Shown here: positions 7,381 through 14,743 of the stretch, piece after piece
Layout: every line of letters starts with the position of its first letter
Position numbering within the stretch: position 1 is the stretch's first letter
NCBI GenBank assembly: GCA_964411875.1
Contig: CAYPMT010000033.1
Coordinates: forward strand, 1 to 19,782
Length of the DNA stretch: 19,782 bases
Direction: 5' to 3'
Origin: Aliikangiella sp964411875
GTDB taxonomy: Bacteria > Pseudomonadota > Gammaproteobacteria > Enterobacterales > Kangiellaceae
The notes under the pieces: generated by a model
Told to the model about the DNA's origin: nothing
Database searches by the model: none
What the model saw: only the letters and a program-made list of their open reading frames with translations
Position numbers and translations under genes: made by a program

Positions 7381-8241
7381 ATGGCGGTCGGAAAAGAAAT
7401 TCGTACCAAAATTGGTAGTATTAAAAATACTCAAAAAATTACCAGTGCTATGGAAATGGTTGCTGCGAGCAAAATGCGTAAAGCGCAAGAGCGCATGGAA
7501 GCAACTAAGCCCTATGCTGAAAAAATCCGAAGTGTGATTAGGCATTTAGCTATGGGTCATACTGAGTATAAACACCCCTATATTATTGAGCGTGATGTAA
7601 AGCGAGTCGGCTTTATTATTGTTTCGACTGATCGTGGCCTTTGTGGTGGTTTAAATACGAATTTATTTAAAGAAGCATTAAAATCAATGCAAGATTGGGA
7701 AGGCAAAGATGTTGGTATCGATCTTTGTTTAGTAGGCTCAAAAGCTGCCGCTTTTTTTAATCGTTTTGGTGGTAATGTTGTTGCTAAAGCTTCTCAGTTG
7801 GGTGATAAGCCTAAAGTAGGCGATTTAATTGGTACGGTTAAAGTGATGCTAGATGCTTTTGATGAAGGCCGTATTGATCGTTTGTATTTAGTGTATAACG
7901 AATTTGTTAATACTATGACGCAGACACCTTCAGTAGCGCAGCTATTGCCAGTTGAAAAAAATGATGAAGAAGAGTTAAAGCATCACTGGGATTATATTTA
8001 TGAGCCTGATGCTAAAGAGTTATTAGATTTGTTATTAGTTCGTTATATTGAATCACAAGTTTATCAAGGTATTGTTGATAATATTGCTTGTGAACAGGCT
8101 TCGCGAATGGTTGCTATGAAAGCAGCAACAGATAATGCGGGTGATATTATTGATGAGTTGCAGTTGGTTTATAACAAAGCTCGTCAGGCGGCAATTACTC
8201 AAGAAATATCTGAAATTATTGGTGGTGCAGCGGCTGTTTAA
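7381..8241 (+). CDS. atpG: ATP synthase F1 subunit gamma
   Basis: This 286-residue protein (E. coli 287) is the central rotor shaft, one copy per complex. The N-terminal coiled-coil helix reads K-E-I-R-T-K-I-G-S-I-K-N-T-Q-K-I-T-S-A-M from residue 5 on, and the C-terminal helix ends in the signature I-T-Q-E-I-S-E-I-I-G-G-A (about 272-283). Both helices are intact. The ATG at 7381 has only a modest ribosome site (GGAAA) and follows the 74-base spacer containing the atpA-atpG hairpin, which together may hold its expression below that of alpha and beta. Confidence 0.97.
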   Translation: MAVGKEIRTKIGSIKNTQKITSAMEMVAASKMRKAQERMEATKPYAEKIRSVIRHLAMGHTEYKHPYIIERDVKRVGFIIVSTDRGLCGGLNTNLFKEALKSMQDWEGKDVGIDLCLVGSKAAAFFNRFGGNVVAKASQLGDKPKVGDLIGTVKVMLDAFDEGRIDRLYLVYNEFVNTMTQTPSVAQLLPVEKNDEEELKHHWDYIYEPDAKELLDLLLVRYIESQVYQGIVDNIACEQASRMVAMKAATDNAGDIIDELQLVYNKARQAAITQEISEIIGGAAAV

Positions 8242-8300
8242 TTTGGTCGTTGTTGTTAAAGAATAAAATTTAAAGATTAAACTTAATAGAGGAATAAACA

Positions 8301-9677
8301 ATGAGTAACGGTAGCATTGTTGAAATTATCGGCGCTGTAATTGATGTGGAATTTCCACGTACTGATGTACCTAAAGTTTATGATGCACTAAGTATTGAAG
8401 GTAGTGAATTAACTTTAGAAGTTCAGCAACAGTTAGGTGATGGTGTTGTTCGTTGTATTGCCATGGGTTCTTCTGAAGGTATGAGACGTGGTATGAGCGC
8501 AACTAATACTGGCGCGCCAATTTCAGTACCTGTTGGTCAAGAAACTTTGGGACGCATCATGGATGTTTTAGGTAATCCAATTGATGAAAAAGGTCCAATT
8601 GGTGAACAAGAAAGAATGTCTATTCACCGTGAAGCACCTTCTTATGAAGACCAAGCAGCGGCTAACGAATTACTTGAAACAGGTATCAAAGTTATCGATT
8701 TAGTTTGCCCTTTTGCAAAAGGTGGTAAAGTTGGTTTATTTGGTGGTGCGGGTGTTGGTAAGACCGTTAACATGATGGAGCTTATCCGTAACATTGCAAC
8801 AGAGCATAGTGGTTTCTCTGTATTCGCCGGTGTAGGTGAACGTACTCGTGAAGGAAATGATTTTTATCATGAAATGACAGAGTCAAACGTAATTGACAAA
8901 GTATCACTGGTTTATGGTCAGATGAATGAGCCTCCAGGAAATAGATTGCGTGTTGCTTTGACTGGTTTAACCATGGCGGAAAAATTCCGTGATGAGGGTC
9001 GAGACGTACTACTTTTCATCGACAATATTTATCGTTACACACTTGCTGGTACAGAGGTATCTGCACTATTAGGTCGTATGCCATCGGCGGTAGGTTATCA
9101 GCCGACATTAGCTGAAGAAATGGGTGTGCTTCAAGAACGTATTACTTCAACTAAAACTGGGTCGATTACATCAGTACAGGCGGTTTATGTACCTGCGGAT
9201 GATTTAACGGATCCGTCGCCAGCAACAACCTTTGCTCACTTGGATGCAACAGTTGTACTTTCTCGTCAAATTGCTGAACTTGGTATTTACCCTGCGGTTG
9301 ACCCACTTGATTCAACTTCTCGTCAGCTTGACCCATTAGTTATCGGTCAAGAGCATTATGAGACAGCGCGTGGTGTTCAATCGGTATTACAGCGTTATAA
9401 AGAATTAAAAGATATTATCGCTATTCTTGGTATGGACGAGCTTTCTGAAGAAGATAGACAAACTGTTTCACGTGCTCGTAAAATCCAGCGTTTCTTATCT
9501 CAACCATTCTTTGTTGCTGAAGTATTTACTGGTTCGCCAGGTAAATATGTTTCACTTAAAGATACCATTGCTGGCTTTAAAGGTATTCTTAATGGTGAGT
9601 ATGATCACCTACCTGAGCAAGCTTTTTATATGGTTGGTTCAATTGAAGAAGCGGTAGAAAAAGCGAAAACGATGTAA
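8301..9677 (+). CDS. atpD: ATP synthase F1 subunit beta (catalytic)
   Basis: This 458-residue protein carries the catalytic sites, three per F1. Walker A is G-G-A-G-V-G-K-T at residues 148-155. The catalytic glutamate is Glu180 in G-V-G-E-R-T-R-E-G-N-D (E. coli Glu181). The D-E-L-S-E-E-D motif, the regulatory loop contacting gamma and epsilon, is near residue 380. The whole sequence is very close to E. coli beta. The ATG at 8301 has a strong GAGGA site nine bases upstream, in line with high demand. Confidence 0.98.
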   Translation: MSNGSIVEIIGAVIDVEFPRTDVPKVYDALSIEGSELTLEVQQQLGDGVVRCIAMGSSEGMRRGMSATNTGAPISVPVGQETLGRIMDVLGNPIDEKGPIGEQERMSIHREAPSYEDQAAANELLETGIKVIDLVCPFAKGGKVGLFGGAGVGKTVNMMELIRNIATEHSGFSVFAGVGERTREGNDFYHEMTESNVIDKVSLVYGQMNEPPGNRLRVALTGLTMAEKFRDEGRDVLLFIDNIYRYTLAGTEVSALLGRMPSAVGYQPTLAEEMGVLQERITSTKTGSITSVQAVYVPADDLTDPSPATTFAHLDATVVLSRQIAELGIYPAVDPLDSTSRQLDPLVIGQEHYETARGVQSVLQRYKELKDIIAILGMDELSEEDRQTVSRARKIQRFLSQPFFVAEVFTGSPGKYVSLKDTIAGFKGILNGEYDHLPEQAFYMVGSIEEAVEKAKTM

Positions 9678-9722
9678 TCGTAGAGCTGATTTAGAATAGA
9701 GATTATTTTACGGTAAAAAATT

Positions 9723-10145
9723 ATGATTACCTTTGATTTAGAAATTGTTAGTGCAGAAACCTCACTTTTTTCAGGCTCGGTTAAAGGGTTGATTGCTAAT
9801 GGTGAGTTGGGTGAGCTAGGTATTTCACCTGGTCATGCACCATTATTGACTAGGCTAAAGCCTGGTACGGTTAAACTGACTGACAAAGAAGGTAATGAAG
9901 AATTATTTTATGTGTCAGGTGGGATGCTAGAAGTTCAACCTCATGTTACAACCATTCTTGCTGACACTGCGGCTAGAGCTGACGATGTTGATGAAGCGGC
10001 TGCTATTGTAGCTAAAGAGGCAGCAGAGGCAGCGATGGCTGATCAAAATTCTGAAATTGAATATTCTCAAGCAGCAGCTCAGTTAGCTGAAGCTGCAGCT
10101 CAACTAAGAACATTGAAAGCGATTCGTAAAAAGATGGGTAAATAA
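9723..10145 (+). CDS. atpC: ATP synthase F1 subunit epsilon
   Basis: This 140-residue protein (E. coli 139) has an N-terminal beta-sandwich (about residues 1-85), with the G-E-L-G-I-S-P-G-H-A-P-L-L-T motif near residues 30-43, and an alanine-rich C-terminal pair of helices (about 90-138) that can extend and inhibit ATP hydrolysis. It links gamma to the c-ring. The ribosome site before the ATG at 9723 is weak, as suits a single-copy subunit. It is the last atp gene; glmU, its frequent downstream neighbour in E. coli relatives, is absent, and a terminator follows within 25 bases. Confidence 0.97.
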   Translation: MITFDLEIVSAETSLFSGSVKGLIANGELGELGISPGHAPLLTRLKPGTVKLTDKEGNEELFYVSGGMLEVQPHVTTILADTAARADDVDEAAAIVAKEAAEAAMADQNSEIEYSQAAAQLAEAAAQLRTLKAIRKKMGK

Positions 10146-10166
10146 GCTTTAGTTTTTAAAGTTTTT

Positions 10167-10193
10167 AAGGGCGCATTTTATGCGCCCTTTTTT
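10167..10193 (+). terminator. Intrinsic terminator of the atp operon
   Basis: AAGGGCGCAT (10167-10176) and ATGCGCCCTT (10180-10189) form a perfect 10-bp stem with a three-base loop, running into six Ts (10188-10193). It lies 21 bases after the atpC stop and is the clearest terminator in the window. Confidence 0.93.
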
Positions 10194-10241
10194 GTTGTAG
10201 AAAGGCTTCGGTTTAAGTTGTCATTTGATGGGAATTTAACA

Positions 10242-10255
10242 AACGATTAATCGTT
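10242..10255. repeat. 14-bp perfect palindrome upstream of the lemA-type operon
   Basis: AACGATTAATCGTT is a perfect 14-bp palindrome about ten bases upstream of the probable -35 element of the next operon. Its size and position suit a dimeric regulator's operator, but no copy or cognate regulator is identified. Confidence 0.35.
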
Positions 10256-10265
10256 ATTTTGCTAG

Positions 10266-10295
10266 TTGATTTATATTGGTTAATTTAGCTATATA
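10266..10295 (+). promoter_or_regulatory. Probable promoter of the lemA-TPM operon
   Basis: TTGATT (10266-10271) and TATATA (10290-10295) are separated by 18 bases, in the 174-base spacer between the atp terminator and the lemA-type start. The match is moderate; an overlapping TATAGT two bases on is a poorer -10 choice. Confidence 0.45.
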
Positions 10296-10367
10296 GTGAT
10301 GTGTTTTTTACATAGCCGTTTTTGTCTATATGCTGACAAACATTTGAAAATTATAAGAGGTCTTATT

Positions 10368-10964
10368 ATGAAAATTTCTAGGTATATTGTTATAGCATTA
10401 ATGATTTTATCAAGTAGTTTACTGGTCGGCTGCGGTATTAATGATATTCCCACCTTTGACGAAAAAGTAAAATCTGCATGGGGACAGGTAGAAAACCAGT
10501 ATCAGCGCCGGGCTGATTTAATTCCGAATTTAGTTAGTACGGTTAAAGGTTACGCTGCACATGAAAAAGAAACCTTAGAAGCAGTTATTGAAGCGCGCTC
10601 AAAAGCGAGCTCGATTCAGTTAGATAAAAATTTATTGAGTGATCCAAGTGCACTTAAACAATTTGAAGCTGCTCAAGGACAATTGTCCAGCGCTTTAAGT
10701 CGTTTAATGGTGGTTGTAGAGCGTTATCCTGATTTAAAAGCAAATCAAAACTTTTTAGCATTACAGTCACAGCTAGAAGGAACGGAAAATCGTATTTCTG
10801 TTGCAAGGCGTGATTATGTTCAGGCTATTCAGGTTTATAATACAGAAATAAGAACCTTTCCTGGCCGAATTTGGCACAGTATCCTTTATAGTGATATGCA
10901 AATTAGAGAAACCTATGAGGCTACGACTGAAAATTCAGAGCAAGCACCTAAAGTAGAGTTTTAG
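10368..10964 (+). CDS. lemA: LemA-family lipoprotein
   Basis: This is a 198-residue envelope protein starting at ATG 10368, chosen because AAGAGG lies seven bases upstream and because the product then begins with a lipoprotein signal. After a short basic start, the hydrophobic stretch 6-20 ends in the lipobox L-V-G-C with Cys22 as lipidated residue. The LemA domain follows from about residue 27: an amphipathic first helix, then Q-R-R-A-D-L-I-P-N-L-V and V-K-G-Y-A-A-H-E-K-E-T-L, the strongest family signatures, then further long helices to about 185. LemA function is not established; the family often lies next to TPM-domain genes, as here. An open frame extends upstream to 10296 but has no good ribosome site. 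Confidence 0.9.
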   Translation: MKISRYIVIALMILSSSLLVGCGINDIPTFDEKVKSAWGQVENQYQRRADLIPNLVSTVKGYAAHEKETLEAVIEARSKASSIQLDKNLLSDPSALKQFEAAQGQLSSALSRLMVVVERYPDLKANQNFLALQSQLEGTENRISVARRDYVQAIQVYNTEIRTFPGRIWHSILYSDMQIRETYEATTENSEQAPKVEF

Positions 10965-10990
10965 TGATTTCTATTTAAGGACGTTTATTT

Positions 10991-11710
10991 ATGTCAATGC
11001 GGCAAATTTTTTTATTACCGTTACTTTTAAGTATCAAGCTTTGTTATGCGGGTATTAATTTTCCAGAATTAACTGGTCGCATTGTTGATAACGCAAACTT
11101 AATTAATACAGCAGAAGAAAATTCACTTACTCAATTACTAGCTAGCCATGAAAACGCAACGACTAACCAAATAGTTGTTGTGACTTTGCAAAGTTTACAA
11201 GGTTATACGATTGAAGAGTTTGGCTACCAGCTAGGTCGTCATTGGCAAATTGGGCAAAGCGAAACTAACAATGGTGTGCTGCTGATTGTTGCTAAAAGTG
11301 AGCGTAAGGTCCGCATCGAAGTAGGCTATGGTTTAGAAGGCTTATTAACTGATGCAGTTTCTTCAAATATTATCAATACAGTGATTGTACCCGAGTTCAA
11401 AAAGGCTCAATTTAGTCAGGGGATTGTCACAGGCACACAAGCAGTTATTCAAGCGCTCGGTGGAGAATATACGCCAAATAATGTGGGCCAAGCTGATGAC
11501 GACTCATCGCCACTATTCTTTTTCTGGTTAATTGTATTTATCATTATTATTATTTCGCTTTCAAAAGGTTCATCTGGCCATTCGAGTTATAACCGTTCAA
11601 ACAGTTGGGGCAATGATCACTTTGGTGGTAGTGGTGGTTTTGGAGGCGGCGGAGGTTTCTCTGGTGGTGGTGGTAGTTTTGGCGGCGGCGGCGCTTCGGG
11701 CGGTTGGTAG
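10991..11710 (+). CDS. Secreted/membrane-anchored TPM-domain protein (YgcG family)
   Basis: This 239-residue protein begins with a cleavable signal peptide (residues 1-20, probable cleavage after C-Y-A). The TPM domain spans about 24-158, with the opening G-R-I-V-D-N-A-N-L-I (29-38) and the loop V-G-Y-G-L-E-G-L-L-T-D (111-121) as family motifs. A single membrane helix (175-191) and a very glycine-rich tail (209-239) follow, an architecture typical of YgcG-like proteins. The TPM domain would face the periplasm. TPM proteins have been linked to photosystem repair in plants and to weak phosphatase activity; the role in bacteria is open. AAGGA lies nine bases before the ATG, and the gene is 26 bases after the lemA-type gene, indicating one transcript. 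Confidence 0.9.
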   Translation: MSMRQIFLLPLLLSIKLCYAGINFPELTGRIVDNANLINTAEENSLTQLLASHENATTNQIVVVTLQSLQGYTIEEFGYQLGRHWQIGQSETNNGVLLIVAKSERKVRIEVGYGLEGLLTDAVSSNIINTVIVPEFKKAQFSQGIVTGTQAVIQALGGEYTPNNVGQADDDSSPLFFFWLIVFIIIIISLSKGSSGHSSYNRSNSWGNDHFGGSGGFGGGGGFSGGGGSFGGGGASGGW

Positions 11711-11719
11711 AGGAAAATC

Positions 11720-12337
11720 ATGTCTTTATTAAGTCAGCAAGAAAAAGAACGAATTAGAAAAGCAATTGCGACTGCTGAGCAGAAAACAGATGCTGAGTTG
11801 GTAGCCGTGTTAGCAAAACAAAGTGATAGCTATCATTATATTCCTGTTTTGTGGGCAGCTATTTTTGCTTTATTATCACCATTAATGATCATCTTTTTAC
11901 CTTTCTGGTTGGGAACAGCGGACTCATTTGTTTTTCAAATGCTTATTTTTATTACATTGGCATTAGCTTTTCAGATCTCAGCATTACAACGATTTTTAAT
12001 TCCTAAACCAATCGCTTATTGGCGAGCAGCAAATATGGCACGTCGACAGTTTATTGAGAATAATCTTCACCATACTAAAGGTGCGACGGGTATTCTTATT
12101 TTTGTATCTGAAAAAGAACGCTATGTAGAAATTATTGCTGATCGAGGAATTAATCAGTTTGTAGAAGCTGAGCAATGGCAAAAAATAGTTGCTCAATTCA
12201 TATTATCAATTAAACAAAAACAAACATCTTCAGGGCTTACTAGATGTATTGATGCTTGTGCTGAATTACTTCATAAGCATGTGCCATTAACCGAAGAAAA
12301 AAATGAGTTACCAAATCATTTAATTATTCTTGAGTGA
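11720..12337 (+). CDS. Second TPM-domain protein, membrane type
   Basis: This is a 205-residue protein with no signal peptide. The opening segment (about 6-35, E-R-I-R-K-A-I-A and K-T-D-A-E-L-V-A-V) is the first TPM strand-helix unit. Two membrane helices (about 41-63 and 70-88) are inserted there, and the rest of the domain resumes at about 105-195 with G-A-T-G-I-L-I-F-V-S and Y-V-E-I-I-A-D-R-G-I. The domain therefore lies mostly in the cytoplasm, split by a hairpin, unlike its exported neighbour. It starts nine bases after the previous stop with a strong AGAGGA site. Its function is unknown; it probably works with the LemA-type and first TPM proteins. Confidence 0.85.
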   Translation: MSLLSQQEKERIRKAIATAEQKTDAELVAVLAKQSDSYHYIPVLWAAIFALLSPLMIIFLPFWLGTADSFVFQMLIFITLALAFQISALQRFLIPKPIAYWRAANMARRQFIENNLHHTKGATGILIFVSEKERYVEIIADRGINQFVEAEQWQKIVAQFILSIKQKQTSSGLTRCIDACAELLHKHVPLTEEKNELPNHLIILE

Positions 12338-13176
12338 TGGAAAAACAACTTTTAGATTCTCATCAATTTATCCAGCTCAGCGATGGTCGTTGTCATTATC
12401 GAATTGACGGTCCAGAGTCCGGCTCCCCTATTCTTTTAATTCATGGCGCGACTGTTCCTTTGTGGGAATTTGATCGGATTGTTACATTGCTCACTGAAGC
12501 AGGTTTTCGCACTATTCGGCTTGATTTATTTGGCCATGGTTATTCAGAACGTCCTGATAAGCCCCATACTTTTGATTTTTTTACCAAGCAAGTTTTTGAA
12601 TTTTTAAACTTTTTAAATTTAAATCAGAAAATTTATTTGCTTGGCCACTCAATGGGCGCTGTTGTTGCTGCAAAGTTAATATTACAAAAACCAGAAAAAT
12701 TTAATTCGCTTATTATGGTGGCACCAGTATTAAATTTTTTTGCTAATCAATCATCAGCAAAATTTTTAAGGGTGCCTCTGTTAGGTGAATGGTTGGTTAA
12801 ACACTATGTAATCAAAATGTTAATTCGCCGACGTACGAAACGTTATTGCAATATAGAAGGTGGGCGCTTGGTTAAACTGTTTCATGAGCAAATCAACGCG
12901 CCAAACTTTGGCCGTTCTTTGTTGTATCTAATGCGTGGTGATACCTTAACGGATCAAAGTAAACTTTATCATGAGTTAAATAAGCTCGATAAAGCCATTT
13001 TAGTATTACGCGGCAGTCAAGATATTATTATTACGGCTAAGCAGATAGAAAGGATTAAAATGTTAATGCCAGGGGCTAAATTTGCACAAATCGAAAATAC
13101 TGCGCATGCAATGATTCTGAGTGATCCAGAAAGAGTTGCACCTTACATGATAAGTTTCCTAAATCAGTCCGATTAA
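12337..13176 (+). CDS. Alpha/beta hydrolase
   Basis: This 279-residue protein has a complete alpha/beta hydrolase catalytic set: the oxyanion loop L-I-H-G-A-T (34-39), D-L-F-G-H-G-Y-S (63-70), the nucleophile elbow G-H-S-M-G-A with Ser105, the acid Asp229 in G-S-Q-D, and His257 in T-A-H-A-M. A lid-like region rich in Arg and Phe lies at about 135-200. The substrate cannot be told; esters or C-C bond substrates are possible. The start is the ATG at 12337, whose A is the last base of the upstream TGA (TGATG), a translational coupling. GTG at 12334 would add one residue. Its place at the end of the LemA/TPM cluster suggests a shared role, perhaps in lipid or envelope metabolism, but this is inference. 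Confidence 0.9.
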   Translation: MEKQLLDSHQFIQLSDGRCHYRIDGPESGSPILLIHGATVPLWEFDRIVTLLTEAGFRTIRLDLFGHGYSERPDKPHTFDFFTKQVFEFLNFLNLNQKIYLLGHSMGAVVAAKLILQKPEKFNSLIMVAPVLNFFANQSSAKFLRVPLLGEWLVKHYVIKMLIRRRTKRYCNIEGGRLVKLFHEQINAPNFGRSLLYLMRGDTLTDQSKLYHELNKLDKAILVLRGSQDIIITAKQIERIKMLMPGAKFAQIENTAHAMILSDPERVAPYMISFLNQSD

Positions 13177-13785
13177 CTAGGGGCAACGACGGTACCGATA
13201 AAAAGGTCTGTGATAAGGCCGGTAATAGGGGCTGTAAAATGGATAATAGCGTCCGCCATGAAAAAAGAAGCGACCATGAAAGTTTCTATGGTAGCCATAA
13301 TTATAAGGATCATTGTAGTAATCGCCAGGTGATCGCCAGGTGTAAATATCATTGACGCTCACCAGCGGAATTTGAGTCGAGTTTTTGCCAACCATAACCT
13401 CTATTTCATCTTGGATGTTACCATTAATCGTCATTAAGCCTCCTATTTCAACATAGATATCAAGGGCTTCATCTTTTACTGATTCATCTGGCTTTGGTAC
13501 AACAACCATAAAGCGGCCATTGGTTGATTGGCTAATTAAGGGTCGTCCATTTTGACCAAGTGGAGCCTGCATTACTTCGATATAGCTTGCGCCATCTTTT
13601 TCGTTGTAACCTATGATGGTGCCACCCCAACGTACATTGGTACTTTTGTGCTGTTCGATATTGCTGATAGCTTCGGTAAGCTGTAGATCACCCACAGGAG
13701 CTTGTGTGATTGATGTGGGAATTGGTCTCGATGCGCAACCAATCAGGAAGAGACTAGATAAAGTAAGTAATAAAATTGATTTCAT
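13177..13785 (-). CDS. Slp-family outer-membrane lipoprotein
   Basis: This 202-residue lipoprotein has a signal sequence ending in the lipobox L-I-G-C with Cys17. The body (about 30-150) fits the Slp/YeaY family: V-R-W-G-G-T-I-I-G, a strand pattern ending R-F-M-V-V-V, and P-L-V-S-V-N-D-I-Y-T-W. In E. coli, Slp is an outer-membrane lipoprotein induced by starvation and acid. The last 50 residues are extremely rich in Tyr, His, Arg, Pro and Phe and end in Cys-Pro. The ATG at 13785 has AGAGGA eight bases upstream; a TTG one codon earlier is less likely. The TAG stop is directly adjacent to the stop of the convergent hydrolase gene, with no base between, so neither gene has a terminator in a spacer. 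An 11-bp tandem repeat precedes the tail region. Confidence 0.82.
   Translation of the reverse strand: MKSILLLTLSSLFLIGCASRPIPTSITQAPVGDLQLTEAISNIEQHKSTNVRWGGTIIGYNEKDGASYIEVMQAPLGQNGRPLISQSTNGRFMVVVPKPDESVKDEALDIYVEIGGLMTINGNIQDEIEVMVGKNSTQIPLVSVNDIYTWRSPGDYYNDPYNYGYHRNFHGRFFFHGGRYYPFYSPYYRPYHRPFYRYRRCP
13321..13342. repeat. Exact 11-bp tandem duplication inside the Slp-type gene
   Basis: ATCGCCAGGTG occurs twice head to tail (13321-13331 and 13332-13342). Eleven is not a multiple of three, so losing a copy shifts the frame: the product would read T-W-R-L-L-Q and stop, losing the Tyr/His-rich tail. The present two-copy form keeps the full frame. Confidence 0.9.
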
Positions 13786-13885
13786 CAATTTTTTCCTCTT
13801 ATGTCAGTGGCCTAAATATTAGATGCAAAACTTTTAAATAAGTTTCAATAAAGTATAAAAATCAATCGTTTTGATCGTGTTTCAG

Positions 13886-13914
13886 CTTGAATCTTAAAAA
13901 CTTACCCCCATATT
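13886..13914 (+). promoter_or_regulatory. Sigma-32 (heat-shock) type promoter of grpE
   Basis: CTTGAAT (13886-13892), 13 bases, then CCCCATATT (13906-13914). This is very close to the RpoH consensus CTTGAAA and CCCCATNT at an accepted spacing, placed 56 bases before the grpE start. Confidence 0.82.
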
Positions 13915-13970
13915 CAACAGCAGTAAATTCTAACCTAATCATATCATAGTTAAATTGGGAGCCAATTTAA

Positions 13971-14573
13971 ATGAGTAATAATGAAGAAGTCAGCTCTACT
14001 CAGGAGCCTGTAGATGTAAGTGATGAAACTCTTGAATCAGAAGCAGCTCAAGAAGAGGAAGTACTTACTCCTGAAAAACAAATAGAGTCTTTAGCCGCTC
14101 AATTAGAGCAGGCTATTAATGAGGCGGAAGCCCATAAAGATACGGCAACTCGAGCAAAAGCCGAATCTGAGAATATTAGGCGTCGAGCAGAAAGAGAAGT
14201 GGCTAACGCCAGCAAATTTGCTTTAGAACGCTTTTCTAAAGAAATTCTTGCGGTTGTTGATAGTCTTGAAAAGGCTTTAGAGAATCCTGCTGAAAATGAC
14301 GCACAGAAAGCTATACGTGAGGGCATTGAATTAACTCATAAGTTGCTGATTGATACCTTGAATAAATTTTCAATTGAGCAAATATCACCTTTAGGTGAAG
14401 CTTTTGATCCGGGTTTGCATGAAGCCATGGTGATGCAAGAAAGCGATGAGCATGACCCAAATACTGTTATGCATGTTGTACAAATGGGCTATTCTTTGAA
14501 TGGTCGCCTGATTCGTCCGGCACGAGTTGTCGTTTCTAAGGGTAAGCCTACCAATATTGATGAAAAGGTCTAA
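13971..14573 (+). CDS. grpE: Nucleotide exchange factor GrpE
   Basis: This 200-residue cytoplasmic protein (E. coli 197) is the Hsp70 nucleotide exchange factor, which releases ADP from DnaK and acts as a temperature sensor. The N-terminal 35 residues are acidic and probably disordered. A long helix (about 38-88) includes R-A-K-A-E-S-E-N-I-R-R-R-A, the dimer coiled coil. The C-terminal beta domain has G-E-A-F-D-P-G-L-H-E-A-M and G-Y-S-L-N-G-R-L-I-R-P-A-R-V, both hallmark motifs. It has its own sigma-32-type promoter and is separated from dnaK by 170 bases containing another. The gene is divergent from the Slp-type gene. Confidence 0.97.
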   Translation: MSNNEEVSSTQEPVDVSDETLESEAAQEEEVLTPEKQIESLAAQLEQAINEAEAHKDTATRAKAESENIRRRAEREVANASKFALERFSKEILAVVDSLEKALENPAENDAQKAIREGIELTHKLLIDTLNKFSIEQISPLGEAFDPGLHEAMVMQESDEHDPNTVMHVVQMGYSLNGRLIRPARVVVSKGKPTNIDEKV

Positions 14574-14601
14574 GATTTGTATAAATTATTCAGGTTATCC
14601 G

Positions 14602-14629
14602 CTTGAATTCAATCAGACTGACCCCAGAT
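14602..14629 (+). promoter_or_regulatory. Sigma-32 (heat-shock) type promoter of dnaK
   Basis: CTTGAAT (14602-14608), 13 bases, then CCCCAGAT (14622-14629). It has the same -35 box and the same spacing as the grpE promoter. It would give a leader of roughly 105 bases before dnaK. Confidence 0.78.
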
Positions 14630-14743
14630 AGAGGTCATCTAACTAAAGAACTTTACTTGTTTTGATGAATTTAAGGCTTACTTAATTAAAGTAGATTAAA
14701 TACAAAAATTGAAACAAGCGATTTAAGAAATGTGGAGAAAGAA

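Noticed and set aside
13790..14743. Possible CIRCE/HrcA element before grpE or dnaK
   Set aside because: No TTAGCACTC/GAGTGCTAA inverted repeat is found in either upstream region; sigma-32-type boxes explain the control.
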